The notes beneath the pieces were generated by a model. The model worked only from the letters and a program-made list of their open reading frames with translations, was not told where the DNA came from and searched no databases. A DNA stretch of 64,000 nucleotides from Aliamphritea hakodatensis (GTDB taxonomy: Bacteria > Pseudomonadota > Gammaproteobacteria > Pseudomonadales > Balneatricaceae), in NCBI RefSeq assembly GCF_024347195.1, contig NZ_AP025281.1, forward strand, positions 1,736,001 through 1,800,000, written 5' to 3'. Below, in pieces: positions 1 through 7,689 of this stretch. The stretch's first letter is position 1. The number at the start of each line of letters is the position of its first letter. The translations under genes and the position numbers were made by a program.

Positions 1-2
1 TG

Positions 3-71
3 CAGCGGTATACGCATCTGAGTGAGCAAGGTGTGTTTGATAAGTATGATAAGTGGCGGGTTTGGGTGTGA
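3..71 (+). CDS. C-terminal fragment, probable tyrosine recombinase (integrase)
   Basis: An open frame runs from the window edge to a TGA at 69-71, ending RYTHLSEQGVFDKYDKWRVW-V. The RYTHLS block resembles the segment around the catalytic tyrosine near the C-terminus of tyrosine recombinases, where a Y is usually followed by a short variable tail. Only 22 residues are visible, so the call rests on this motif and on position: an integrase is expected at this end of a prophage whose other end is an att site in dusA. It could be an unrelated protein tail. Confidence 0.35.
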   Translation, partial: QRYTHLSEQGVFDKYDKWRVWV

Positions 72-562
72 GCATGGATTGCAGTGTATGTTTTTCACGT
101 TAATTGACGTTGGTGGATGTCAGTTGTGTGCCAAAAGCGGATAAGTTTAGAAGTAATGAGTACTGCGTGGTGGGGTCTGCTGTGGCGCTTAAAATACCTG
201 ATTTATCTCAACGTGTTACCAAAAAGTCCATTTCCATTTTATGATGCTATAGCGATTAATATCGTTACTGAGATATAGTCCAGTTAGGTGGGTGATTGGA
301 GTACCCGTACCGTAGTCTGAAAAAGGTCTGCGCAGCTCGATTTAGCACTTAAGATAAGTCAGGCGGATATTCAGGATGAATACCATTAATCCTTTTTGTC
401 TCTCTTGCAGTACTTTTCCTTGCTTGTTTCGTTACATCTTGCTGGTCCTTGTGACTTCTCAGGGGCGCTTCATACTCATCCTTGAACTTTAGCGTTACTA
501 ATAAAGCTATAAAATTAAGGACCTTATATTGAAATTGTTAGGTCGAACGTAGAGCGAAGTAT
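72..562. other. Non-coding stretch, no gene seen
   Basis: About 490 bases with frequent stops in all frames and no coding-like stretch. It holds no clear terminator after the upstream partial gene. The last 80 bases become AT-rich and presumably carry the promoter of the cargo gene starting at 563, but I could not fix -35 and -10 boxes with acceptable spacing. Confidence 0.5.
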
Positions 563-1513
563 ATGAATTTACTGGATTTAATTAGAACAAAAGCAAATAG
601 TTTTCCTAATGGTCAAAGACGACAAGGGATAGATGCTGTAATTCTGCATATAGAAACAGCAGAGAAGTATTGGAAATTTGCTTGTAATAGTTCAGATTCA
701 AATATGTTCACGGACGTTATATATCGATCTAATCAAGCATTTGAGGGGACTCTAAAAGAGGCTTATGAGGTTCTTGCTGACAGAGATCCCTCTAATAAAA
801 CTCCTTATGAAATTGAGATGTATCTTTCAGAGAACTCTATATTCAGGGATCGAGTTCTATCGTTATTTACTAGATATCGAAAAGATTGGAGAAATCAAGC
901 AGCACATGACTACAAACTTTTTTTCGATGAGCAAGAGGCTATATTAGCAATAACTAGCGTAACTACATTTTGTAATATACTACTAGATCAAATGCTTTCA
1001 AAATCTAACGAAGAACATGAAAAGCTTAAGGCTAGTGAATTTTCAATGGAAATAATTTCTAGTATTGGCAATTATAATACTCTGAATTTAGTAGATAAAC
1101 TAACAGCTCTGATTAAAAGATCTTATTATTATCTCATGGAGGGGGAAAATCCACCTCAATCAAAATTAGAGTTTAACGGCCAATTGGCAGGCTTCATTAA
1201 AGCCATCGATCCTAGTTTAGTAATTAGGCAAGAAGTTATAGTTGATTCAAATAAACGTTACCAGGCAGATTTTGTTTTTAGCTCTGACGGTGAAAGTGTA
1301 ATAGTTGAAACTCAGCGCAGTAAAAATGGCTCATTATTTCTTGAGAGAGCCGAGTCTCAATTGCGCCAATACATGACCTCCTCAAGCCATAAAGAAGGTC
1401 TACTAGTGTTTTATAAACCGGGGATTAAAGAAAGTATAGTTGATAGAAAAGAAGAACTTCCTATCGATTCTAGGCAGCAAAATATAACATACATAGTCCC
1501 ATACGAGAGTTGA
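563..1513 (+). CDS. HEPN-like protein with C-terminal nuclease-like domain (putative defence cargo)
   Basis: 316 residues. The N-terminal half is helical and contains WRNQAAHDYKLFFDE near residues 110-125: an RNxxxH arrangement as in HEPN-superfamily RNases (Rx4-6H) followed by the acidic helix typical of such domains. The C-terminal third has QADFVF..DGESVIVETQRSK around residues 235-255, which fits the D-x(n)-ExQ/K pattern of PD-(D/E)xK-fold nuclease-like domains. Function is not known; a nucleic-acid-cleaving role in phage or plasmid exclusion is inference. Strongly AT-rich compared with the phage structural genes, so probably recently acquired. It is the first of three cargo genes on the same strand beside the presumed integrase. 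The start ATG follows an AGAGCGA-like ribosome site. Confidence 0.6.
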   Translation: MNLLDLIRTKANSFPNGQRRQGIDAVILHIETAEKYWKFACNSSDSNMFTDVIYRSNQAFEGTLKEAYEVLADRDPSNKTPYEIEMYLSENSIFRDRVLSLFTRYRKDWRNQAAHDYKLFFDEQEAILAITSVTTFCNILLDQMLSKSNEEHEKLKASEFSMEIISSIGNYNTLNLVDKLTALIKRSYYYLMEGENPPQSKLEFNGQLAGFIKAIDPSLVIRQEVIVDSNKRYQADFVFSSDGESVIVETQRSKNGSLFLERAESQLRQYMTSSSHKEGLLVFYKPGIKESIVDRKEELPIDSRQQNITYIVPYES

Positions 1514-1532
1514 ACTTTAAAAAATAATTAAC

Positions 1533-1691
1533 TTAGGGGGGGGGGCTCTGAGTAGGCATTATATTAGTGAAAGATTTTTAGTTTTAAATGGTTTTAGAGT
1601 AGTAGAAGAGGGTTGGTGGCGGGATTTATCAAGTTCAGACTATTTAGTTATTAAATATATTGGAGTTTTTAAATGTGTGAATACGGGCTAA
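1533..1691 (+). pseudogene. Coding-like remnant without start codon, preceded by a G10 run
   Basis: In the gap between two cargo genes one frame is open from 1518 to a TAA at 1689-1691 and reads like protein after the G run: SRHYISERFLVLNGFRVVEE, then GWWRDLSSSDYLVIKYIGVF. No ATG, GTG or TTG begins it. A run of ten G (1536-1545) lies at its 5' end, so slippage, loss of an upstream start or an error in the run could have broken it. It overlaps the first 19 bases of the next gene. No family recognised. Confidence 0.3.
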
Positions 1692-2635
1692 AAGAAGCTA
1701 TTGACGAGAATATGCCGTTTATTGATGAGCTTCTTCAGAGGTCAAATGTCCCCATATTTTATCGATTCATACGTGCCGCTAAAATTTTTGTAGATGAGGT
1801 TGTCGTTGATTGTAATCTTGAGAGCAAAGATGAGTTGTTAAAAAGTAAAGCTTTTGTTGATGGAATAGTTCCATTAGTAAATAACTGGTATCGCAATAAA
1901 TATGGAGATTTAGCTGGGGATATTAAAGACCGATCTTATTCTGGAATAATTATTCCCTATGGTCATCCTGTATTAGTTGATATACCTGCTACTACAAGTA
2001 GGGTCGAAGTGCGTAATGAAACAGCATGGTTGACTTTTCCTGACAGTCTTCAGGAAACCGAATCAATGAGTGATATGGTTCAAACGAAAAGCGGATTGAA
2101 TAGCCTATCTAAAAAAGAGATGGATAAGCTATCTTCTGAATTTGAAGAGGTTGTTTATCTAACTCGTTCTATAAATCTGAATATTATGGCGATGACCGGT
2201 TTTGACCAAGAAACGTCCAATATGGCAAAAGGTATATGGAGTCATTTTGAAAAGTCTATTGCAGACATTTTATCATTTAAAACTCAACAACTATCAATAG
2301 GTTGTTGGGAACTCCATTTAGCAATTGAGAAGGCTCTTAAAGTCTACTTAAAGCAAATTAGTGGTAGTAGGCCATTTGGACATGACTTGATTAAATTATG
2401 TGACAGAATTAGAGAGCATGATCCTTCTTTAGATCTTTCACTTGTTCAATTGCTACCGACTGACAAAAGGGCTATTAGACTACGGTATTCCGAGCTTATT
2501 ATTAATCAGAGTGAGGTGCTGCATTACTATAAAATAGCGTTATTATTGGTGTCGAAGTTAACAGATAAATATACAAAAAAATATAAATTCAACAATGCAT
2601 CCTTTTTAATAAAAGTGTCACTACTGAAAGGATAA
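1673..2635 (+). CDS. HEPN-domain protein (putative defence cargo)
   Basis: 320 residues. The N-terminal 200 residues are unrecognised. The C-terminal part, about residues 215-305, looks like a HEPN domain: CWELHLAIEKALKVYLKQ, then RPFGHDLIKLCDRI (the R-xx(x)-H-D-L motif of the family) and AIRLRYSELI. HEPN domains act as RNases or dimerisation modules in toxin and abortive-infection systems; which applies here is not visible. AT-rich like its neighbours. The ATG at 1673 is preceded by GGAG at 1662-1665. It lies about 160 bases after the HEPN/nuclease-like gene and 95 bases before the ADP-ribosyltransferase-like gene, all on one strand, so the three may form a unit. Confidence 0.6.
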   Translation: MCEYGLKEAIDENMPFIDELLQRSNVPIFYRFIRAAKIFVDEVVVDCNLESKDELLKSKAFVDGIVPLVNNWYRNKYGDLAGDIKDRSYSGIIIPYGHPVLVDIPATTSRVEVRNETAWLTFPDSLQETESMSDMVQTKSGLNSLSKKEMDKLSSEFEEVVYLTRSINLNIMAMTGFDQETSNMAKGIWSHFEKSIADILSFKTQQLSIGCWELHLAIEKALKVYLKQISGSRPFGHDLIKLCDRIREHDPSLDLSLVQLLPTDKRAIRLRYSELIINQSEVLHYYKIALLLVSKLTDKYTKKYKFNNASFLIKVSLLKG

Positions 2636-2730
2636 ACTTATCTTTAATATTAGCTCTTGGTATGTATGTAAACTTCAATGGTTAGAGCTATTACGGTCTA
2701 AGCTATTTATTTAGTAACTTGAGGCGATAA

Positions 2731-3540
2731 ATGAAAGTTATTGACTACGATAGGATAGAAGAATGGGCGCCTTGGATAGATGAAATGATTTTCGGAGCTA
2801 TCTCCCGTGATTTTTTAAAACATATAGCAAAATATCAGCCGGAGTATATCGAAGATGCTGCGGATATTTTGTATCAGTATATCGATAAAAAAGATTTAGT
2901 AAACTATTTAGAAAATAGCCTTAAAAAATTCTATGTAAGGGTATATCACGGAACACGACTTTCGCAAGGCGAATTAGCTGATATAAAATCTAACGGGCTT
3001 CGTCCACTACTTTTAAAGGAAAGAAAGAAGAATTTAATAGAGATTTTCAAAGAGCATTCCGAGTGGGAAGGAGTAAAGTCGAATCTTGATGGAGTGCTTC
3101 ATCGGCTAGGGCCTGGAGAGGAAGCAGGCCGAAGGGAGGATGGAAATATCTATGCTTGCTTCTCCAGGAAAGGTCTTCTCGAGGGGGCTAGTCATTATTT
3201 AAGATACGGCGCGGAAGTTGATGGGCATGTGGCTAGTATGATGTTTGACGACTTAGCTGCAGCGAGAAGGCTATTAAGTATTAACCGGACTCCATATTTA
3301 ATTTCATTTGTAGTTGATTTTGAATCTGCGTTGTCAGCAGCTAACCCCTTTATTTTTAATGGCGAAGATATCCCTTCACTTCTAAGGCAAATTGTTGAGT
3401 CTTGGGCTTACAGAAAATACAAAGCAACTTTTAGTTCTGAAAGTCTCTGTGATTGCACGGCAGCCATGTTTCGTGGTCCTAGGCCATCAAACGAGCTGGA
3501 AAGCATTGAGGTGGTTAGTGAAAATTCAATCATCTCCTAG
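2731..3540 (+). CDS. ADP-ribosyltransferase-like protein (putative)
   Basis: 269 residues. A central block, FYVRVYHGTRLSQGELADIK followed by SNGLRP (about residues 70-95), matches the start of ADP-ribosyltransferase folds of the H-Y-E type, in which an HGT motif binds NAD and is followed by a helix and a Gly-Leu turn. A second block, NIYACFSRKGLLEGASHYL (about 138-156), fits the aromatic/Ser second motif. A catalytic Glu cannot be assigned with certainty; E259 or E261 near the end are candidates. No signal peptide. The ATG follows TTGAGGCG. Third and last gene of the left AT-rich cargo block. Alternative: an inactive ART-like fold or an unrelated protein. Confidence 0.5.
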   Translation: MKVIDYDRIEEWAPWIDEMIFGAISRDFLKHIAKYQPEYIEDAADILYQYIDKKDLVNYLENSLKKFYVRVYHGTRLSQGELADIKSNGLRPLLLKERKKNLIEIFKEHSEWEGVKSNLDGVLHRLGPGEEAGRREDGNIYACFSRKGLLEGASHYLRYGAEVDGHVASMMFDDLAAARRLLSINRTPYLISFVVDFESALSAANPFIFNGEDIPSLLRQIVESWAYRKYKATFSSESLCDCTAAMFRGPRPSNELESIEVVSENSIIS

Positions 3541-3604
3541 CAAGGTGGAGAATGGATAACAGGCCCGGTCGGGAGTTTTTTTGCTTTGCTTCGGCCTAAA
3601 GCGC

Positions 3605-3625
3605 AAAAAAGCCTCTGTTTGAGGC
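3605..3625 (-). terminator. Rho-independent terminator (minus strand)
   Basis: Stem GCCTC/GAGGC with a five-base loop; read on the minus strand it is followed by TTTTTTGCGC. It would catch read-through of the minus-strand early operon. Confidence 0.55.
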
Positions 3626-3652
3626 GTTAATGTCTACTCCTGACATAATGCT

Positions 3653-3689
3653 AAAAAAGGGCAGGCCTGATTTTTGTTGATTAGGCCTG
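3653..3689 (-). terminator. Second terminator-like hairpin of the early operon
   Basis: Inverted repeat CAGGCCT (3662-3668) and AGGCCTG (3683-3689) with a 14-base loop; on the minus strand it is followed by GCCCTTTTTTAG. It lies 12 bases after the stop codon of the PrtN-family gene, so this is probably the operon's first terminator. Confidence 0.55.
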
Positions 3690-3701
3690 TAGGTATAGAG
3701 C

Positions 3702-3965
3702 TCAAGCGCTTTTCCCATTCACCCGTTCCCAGTCATGCTTTGCTTGTTGTCGATGATTATCTATGAAGTTGGCCAGGTCGGCGGCGCTGACCAGCCATTC
3801 GCTTTTTTGTGATCCGCCTCTGTATACCGGAACAGGCAGGCGCTGGTGTCTGGCGTGTTCAGCGGCTTTTTTGATGTTAAATCCAAAGAATTTTTCGCAG
3901 CAGTCTTTGAGTGGGATTTCTCCTGTTTCGAATTCTGCCAATAGGCTGAAATATGTAGATGCCAT
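3702..3965 (-). CDS. PrtN-family (pyocin activator) DNA-binding protein
   Basis: 87 residues. It carries the pattern of the pyocin-activator family: F..LAEFETGEIPLKDCCEKFFGF, then RLPVPVYRGGSQKSEWLV, DLANFIDNHRQQA and a terminal W. In Pseudomonas PrtN activates pyocin genes; phage and island homologues usually sit at the integrase end and may act as excisionase-like factors, which is inference here. Last gene of the minus-strand early operon; its start codon overlaps the stop of the preceding gene by one base. Family assignment is secure, role is not. Confidence 0.75.
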   Translation of the reverse strand: MASTYFSLLAEFETGEIPLKDCCEKFFGFNIKKAAEHARHQRLPVPVYRGGSQKSEWLVSAADLANFIDNHRQQAKHDWERVNGKSA

Positions 3966-4324
3966 TATTCTTCTCCGGTCCTGAGGGTGGTGGCGATGTT
4001 GAGTGCTGCTGTCGCTTCTTTTACGTAGTTTTGGCTCAGGTTCTGGGTGGCTTCTTTGATGCCTGCCGTGAGCACGTCTATCTGCTGTTGCTGGCGCAGG
4101 GTTTTCTCCAGCAGGTTTTTCAGGTCTTCAGTCAGGCTGCAGGTGTTGTGGTTGAGTATTTCCTGCAGGTGATTGAGGGCCAGTTTGTTCTGGGTTACCA
4201 GGTGGCGAGTGATGCTTCCGGGGTGCCAGTCGCCAGGCTGAAAGCTGAGGGCTTCGTGGGCCAGTAAAATCCGCGCTTCTGCGCTGATTGTGACCGTTAC
4301 CTGGTCTTTTAGTAATGCGCTCAT
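3965..4324 (-). CDS. Phage hypothetical protein with helical C-terminus
   Basis: 119 residues, not recognised. The N-terminus has KDQVTVTISAEARILLAHEA, then a hydrophilic helical stretch (about 50-110) rich in Gln, Asn, Leu and Lys that could form a coiled coil. No membrane segment or signal peptide. Overlaps the PrtN-family gene by one base, which supports translational coupling in the early minus-strand operon. Confidence 0.6.
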   Translation of the reverse strand: MSALLKDQVTVTISAEARILLAHEALSFQPGDWHPGSITRHLVTQNKLALNHLQEILNHNTCSLTEDLKNLLEKTLRQQQQIDVLTAGIKEATQNLSQNYVKEATAALNIATTLRTGEE

Positions 4325-4399
4325 GTTGATTTCCAGTTAAGTACTTGTACTGCGAAAACCCCATTGAAGGGGCGCTAGGAAAGTTGGGTAATGCTGTGT

Positions 4400-4570
4400 T
4401 CAGCCGATGATTGGAATTGAATAGCACTTCTCTGTTTGTAGGGCGGTTTCTATGTCTGCTAGGGCTGCTGCCATTAGGCTTTCGTCGCCTGTGAGTAGTG
4501 CGGCTTTTGCCGTGAGCAGTGCTTGCTCTATATCGTCATTGACACAGCTTGCTGTTTTGTGTGTTGGCAT
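4400..4570 (-). CDS. Small phage protein, 56 aa
   Basis: The reading frame starts ATG at 4570 and stops TGA at 4400-4402. It begins MPTHKTASCVNDDIEQALLT and continues with an Ala/Leu-rich helical segment (AKAALL, LMAAALADIETAL). An AGGAAC ribosome site lies about 8 bases before the ATG. It fills the gap between the 119-aa and the KilAC-like gene in the same operon, which supports it being real. Function unknown. Confidence 0.5.
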   Translation of the reverse strand: MPTHKTASCVNDDIEQALLTAKAALLTGDESLMAAALADIETALQTEKCYSIPIIG

Positions 4571-4584
4571 TGTGTCCGTTCCTA

Positions 4585-4857
4585 TTAGTGTTTGAGCATG
4601 TCATTCGTGCGACAGAGGTTTTCCAGCCACGTTAGGCCTTCGCTGGTAGCTACGGTTTTGTAGTACTGGCGTTGCATGCCGCCAGCAGTAAAGGCTGTGC
4701 GTGGGACGCTGATGAGCAGTCTTTTTTCGCGCAGCTCTGGTACCGGTGTGTTGTCGGTGTTTAGGTAGAATTTTTCCTTAAGGAATTTAATGAGTTTGTT
4801 GCGGCCGCCGTTGAAGTTGATGGCTTCGGCTGCGGCTTTCATGTCATACAGTGCCAT
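4585..4857 (-). CDS. KilAC-like antirepressor C-terminal domain protein
   Basis: 90 residues from the ATG at 4857, chosen because AAGGGAG lies 6-12 bases upstream; the frame extends further 5' but overlaps the preceding gene. Sequence MALYDMKAAAEAINFNGGRN, then KLIKFLKEKFYL, and a late TVATSEGLTWLENL fit the DNA-binding C-terminal domain of phage antirepressors (AA.. LG...L...L...G ....T..G...L). The N-terminal Bro/KilA-N half is absent, so it is a stand-alone domain. It may modulate the lysis-lysogeny switch. Confidence 0.55.
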   Translation of the reverse strand: MALYDMKAAAEAINFNGGRNKLIKFLKEKFYLNTDNTPVPELREKRLLISVPRTAFTAGGMQRQYYKTVATSEGLTWLENLCRTNDMLKH

Positions 4858-5056
4858 TGCTGTTGCTCCCTTGCTGTGGTTGGTCCCGGTTAATGAGAAA
4901 GTTGGCGGCTTCTTCCATGCTGCTGAAGTGTTGTTCAGAGCCTGAAACGGTGTGGCGGTATACAAGCCCGACGCGTTGATAGGTGATTATTCCCCTGGTG
5001 TGTTGGCCCTTAAAACGCCACTGGTTTGCTGATATTTGTTGTATCGGATTATTCAT
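4844..5056 (-). CDS. Small phage hypothetical protein, first gene of early operon
   Basis: 70 residues from the ATG at 5056 (MNNPIQQISANQWRFKGQHT). It has a short beta-rich core (GIITYQRVGLVYRHTVSG) and ends with an Asn/Gln-rich tail; no family recognised. It overlaps the KilAC-like gene by 14 bases. The operator-like palindrome at 5083-5097 lies just upstream, so this is the first gene of the minus-strand early transcript. Confidence 0.5.
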   Translation of the reverse strand: MNNPIQQISANQWRFKGQHTRGIITYQRVGLVYRHTVSGSEQHFSSMEEAANFLINRDQPQQGSNSNGTV

Positions 5057-5082
5057 TTGCAATACTTTGTTTAAAGTTTATG

Positions 5083-5122
5083 TTGTAAATCCTACAATCA
5101 AAAACTGAAATTGGTCAAGATA
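5083..5122 (-). promoter_or_regulatory. Early minus-strand promoter with overlapping operator palindrome
   Basis: TTGTAAATCCTACAA (5083-5097) is a perfect TTGTA-N5-TACAA palindrome. On the minus strand TTGACC (5117-5122) lies 18 bases before TAGGAT, which falls inside the palindrome, so a bound repressor would cover the -10. TTGTA half-sites recur in the repressor-cro intergenic region at 8376, 8416 and 8450. This resembles a PL-type lambdoid promoter controlled by CI and/or Cro. Confidence 0.5.
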
Positions 5123-5192
5123 ATTGATGCGAATTTTTAAATTTAAACTTGCAATTGGTTGTTGGAAGTGGATGAACGGCAGTGCGGATATG

Positions 5193-5219
5193 TAAAAAAG
5201 CCCGCTAGTGGGCGGGCTT
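5193..5219 (-). terminator. Rho-independent terminator of BRCT gene
   Basis: Stem AAGCCCGC/GCGGGCTT (5199-5218 core) followed on the minus strand by TTTTTTAC. It lies 22 bases after the stop of the BRCT gene and insulates that cargo from the early promoter region. Confidence 0.75.
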
Positions 5220-5240
5220 GAAAAGGAATGGGGGAGGAGC

Positions 5241-6548
5241 TTAACCGCGGATTAGGTACTCAAGGAACTGCATTTGTGTTGTGTTTGTAGAGCTGGTAAT
5301 GGGTGTCATAGTTCCCATATTAGAAACGGAATATGTGTCGTAGGTTACAGAGCCTTGATACATTTCGTCTTTATCTTTGTCCCAGCCCATACGGTTTGCA
5401 AATTTAACTTGTATACAGGTCTTTTTATCTCCGCTGAATATGATATCGCCTTCTTTGAAGCTTATGATGGGGCCTTGTGTCCATACCTGGTACGCTTTTT
5501 TATCTTTAGTACGGGTGTCGTATTGAATGTCCAATGCTTCTCGCATAGCGTATGGTACTGGGAAAGCCCATTCGTCAGTATGTAGGCTACCTTGTGATCC
5601 TGAATAGCTAATTTTTGAGACTAGTAATGTTGTTGATCGTTGTGAGCGATCCTTCCAAAGTAGCTTGAGGTGTTCTAAGCGAGAAGTAGGATCATAAATT
5701 GCTTCAAGCCAATCTTCTTCTGAAATTATGTGTAGCTGGCAGGTAGGATCTGCTTGATATTCCATAGCTTTTTCAATTTTCCTACCATAACTTGAATGAA
5801 TCCAGTCTTTTGTGATTATGCTTCCAGTTACAAGGTAGTTAAGATTTTTCGTGACGTTTTTGCTTATAGTTGCGCCTTGATTGATGGTGGCATTTTCGCA
5901 CTGCTTTCGACTCCCTGAGGCAAATGTTCCGGTGAAGCAAAAGCTTTTACCGTTAAAGTCTACTTTGTCATCATGGAGGGATATTGAAGTGACGGTTGCC
6001 TCTGTGGACCCGGTTTGGAGAAAGTTTGTGCTGAAGTTCGAAAGGAGCTCTAATAAATCAGTTCGCTCTTCTTCAGTGATTAGTTGATCTTTGAGAATGC
6101 TATTCAATCGGGTGCGTAAAATGCTAACAGGCCATTCATCAAGTGAGCTTAATTTTATTTGCTGTTGTAGTTCGTAGATTTCCTGGTCATTGAGAATGTT
6201 GTCTGCTGTTATACCTTGAATGAACCCCAAAATATTATTAATTATTTCTGGAGTTTTTTCTTGATAAGCATTGAGTTCCTTTGCTTGTCTTGCCAAGCTA
6301 TTTTTAAGTTCAGTATGCTCTGTTGTAGTTAGAGTCTTCTTTTTAAGTGCTTCTCTAACAGTGCAGGCTAACAAGGCTACTTCAACCTGACTGCTGATGT
6401 TTTTGTTCTGTTTCAGCCAAGCATCTAAAAAGAGAATTTCTACATCATTTATTGTGTCGTCTGCAACAATGCCGGAGGTGATTCCGCGTAATGATGTAAG
6501 TGCTTTTCTATAATTTCGTGAGTAGTTAAATCGATTTGTGTTATACAT
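5241..6548 (-). CDS. BRCT-domain protein with TerB-like helical repeats (cargo)
   Basis: 435 residues. Residues about 200-275 form a BRCT domain of the NAD-dependent DNA ligase/exonuclease type: FNGKSFCFTGTFASGSRKQC, GATISKNVTKNLNYLVTG, W-x(5)-GRKIEKAME, and a final IISEEDWLEA. Before it are two similar helical segments, GIVADDTINDVEILFLDAWL and GITADNILNDQEIYELQQQI, that resemble TerB-type repeats (GI.AD..I...E...L). The C-terminal 130 residues are unrecognised, beta-rich and end in a WYL-free tail. BRCT domains bind phosphopeptides or DNA ends. AT-rich, flanked by terminator and repressor gene, so it is likely lysogen-expressed cargo. A phage-exclusion role is inference. Confidence 0.7.
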   Translation of the reverse strand: MYNTNRFNYSRNYRKALTSLRGITSGIVADDTINDVEILFLDAWLKQNKNISSQVEVALLACTVREALKKKTLTTTEHTELKNSLARQAKELNAYQEKTPEIINNILGFIQGITADNILNDQEIYELQQQIKLSSLDEWPVSILRTRLNSILKDQLITEEERTDLLELLSNFSTNFLQTGSTEATVTSISLHDDKVDFNGKSFCFTGTFASGSRKQCENATINQGATISKNVTKNLNYLVTGSIITKDWIHSSYGRKIEKAMEYQADPTCQLHIISEEDWLEAIYDPTSRLEHLKLLWKDRSQRSTTLLVSKISYSGSQGSLHTDEWAFPVPYAMREALDIQYDTRTKDKKAYQVWTQGPIISFKEGDIIFSGDKKTCIQVKFANRMGWDKDKDEMYQGSVTYDTYSVSNMGTMTPITSSTNTTQMQFLEYLIRG

Positions 6549-6630
6549 CCATGTGTACTCTATTTTTTCTGCTACCTATCCGGTACGAGCAATTAATTAA
6601 ATTGCTCGTACATCTAAGAGTATCTAAGGC

Positions 6631-7650
6631 TTAGTTTTCGGAACTTTCCTGTGAAGGATATTTGTTTATTAAATATTCTAATATTGCAGGATTAAGCTCT
6701 TGTCCTTTTTTATAAATTACGGTATTTATTTTTCCTCTATCAAGGATGCATGAAGAAATTAATTTTACCGCAATTGCTAAGCCGAATCTTGACTTTTCAT
6801 TTAGCTCAATATCTGAAAATGCTCCGTTAGTTTTCTTTCCAATGCCTTTGTAGCTACACTGTGCGTCATTCCAGATAAAACCATGATAAGCATCTTGATA
6901 ATCTTTATTAGAGAATAAGCCTTCTTCTTTTAAACAAAATGCGGTGGCGAGTATGAATTTTTCAGAGTCGTTGAGATCTTGTATATTACGGTAAAAGTCT
7001 ACACCTTCAACAGTTGCCATTATTACTGATCTGTTCCCCGCGGTAATAGCGGTCCCCACTATGCTTTGTGCAGCATAAGCAGCTCCTACGGCGCCTCCAA
7101 ACATGTTTGAAAGCCCTAGGTTAGCAACCAGGTTTGGGCTTTCCATATAAGACTTAGTTGCTTTAAATGCATCTATATCATGTCTTTTATAAAATTTATA
7201 TGAGTTAAACTCTATAGATTCATCTTGAAATAGAGTTTCAGCATTTATGATAGTTTGAATGCTTTTTACGGCACCTTCAGCATCAGATAAATTATCAATG
7301 TTAATGTCTGATGGGATTGGTATTAAATGCTGAATTACTTCTGGGATATTTTCTGTATTTAGGTTGCTAATTTTATTTATGATGTTTTCTTTTTTTTCTT
7401 TAGCGGTTTTTGCAATAATTAATATATATGAAAGGTCAATCTCTTTTAATTTGGATTTTGTTGACTTCAGGTTATCGATAGTTACAGTCTCAAAAACAGG
7501 ATATTGCTCAAAGTTTTCAATATAGTCTTTAAGGCTCTTGAATTTATCAATTTTCTTTTGTGTATCGACTATCGATTTTTCGATATATTTTGCTTCAGCA
7601 GTATTTAATGCGTTTTTGGTTAATGTTAGTGCTGACTTAAAAAAACTCAT
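6631..7650 (-). CDS. Hypothetical cargo protein with glycine-alanine hydrophobic segment
   Basis: 339 residues, not recognised. The first 110 residues are Lys/Ile/Asn-rich and helical (coiled-coil-like: EKSIVDTQKKIDKFKSLKDY). Around residues 180-205 a Gly/Ala-rich segment, NMFGGAVGAAYAAQSIVGTA, could insert in or lie on a membrane. The C-terminal half is mixed. AT-rich. It sits between the repressor and the BRCT gene on the same strand, 82 bases upstream of the latter, so the pair could share the repressor-maintenance transcript and be expressed in lysogens. An effector/sensor pair is inference. Confidence 0.6.
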   Translation of the reverse strand: MSFFKSALTLTKNALNTAEAKYIEKSIVDTQKKIDKFKSLKDYIENFEQYPVFETVTIDNLKSTKSKLKEIDLSYILIIAKTAKEKKENIINKISNLNTENIPEVIQHLIPIPSDINIDNLSDAEGAVKSIQTIINAETLFQDESIEFNSYKFYKRHDIDAFKATKSYMESPNLVANLGLSNMFGGAVGAAYAAQSIVGTAITAGNRSVIMATVEGVDFYRNIQDLNDSEKFILATAFCLKEEGLFSNKDYQDAYHGFIWNDAQCSYKGIGKKTNGAFSDIELNEKSRFGLAIAVKLISSCILDRGKINTVIYKKGQELNPAILEYLINKYPSQESSEN

Positions 7651-7689
7651 AGTAATATCCTTTTTACAGCGAAGATTAAAATTAAGTGA

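Noticed and set aside
4128..4427. Minus-strand frame of 99 codons overlapping two early phage genes
   Set aside because: Pro/Gln/Ser-rich shadow of the 119-aa gene in another frame; the neighbouring frames have coupling and ribosome sites.
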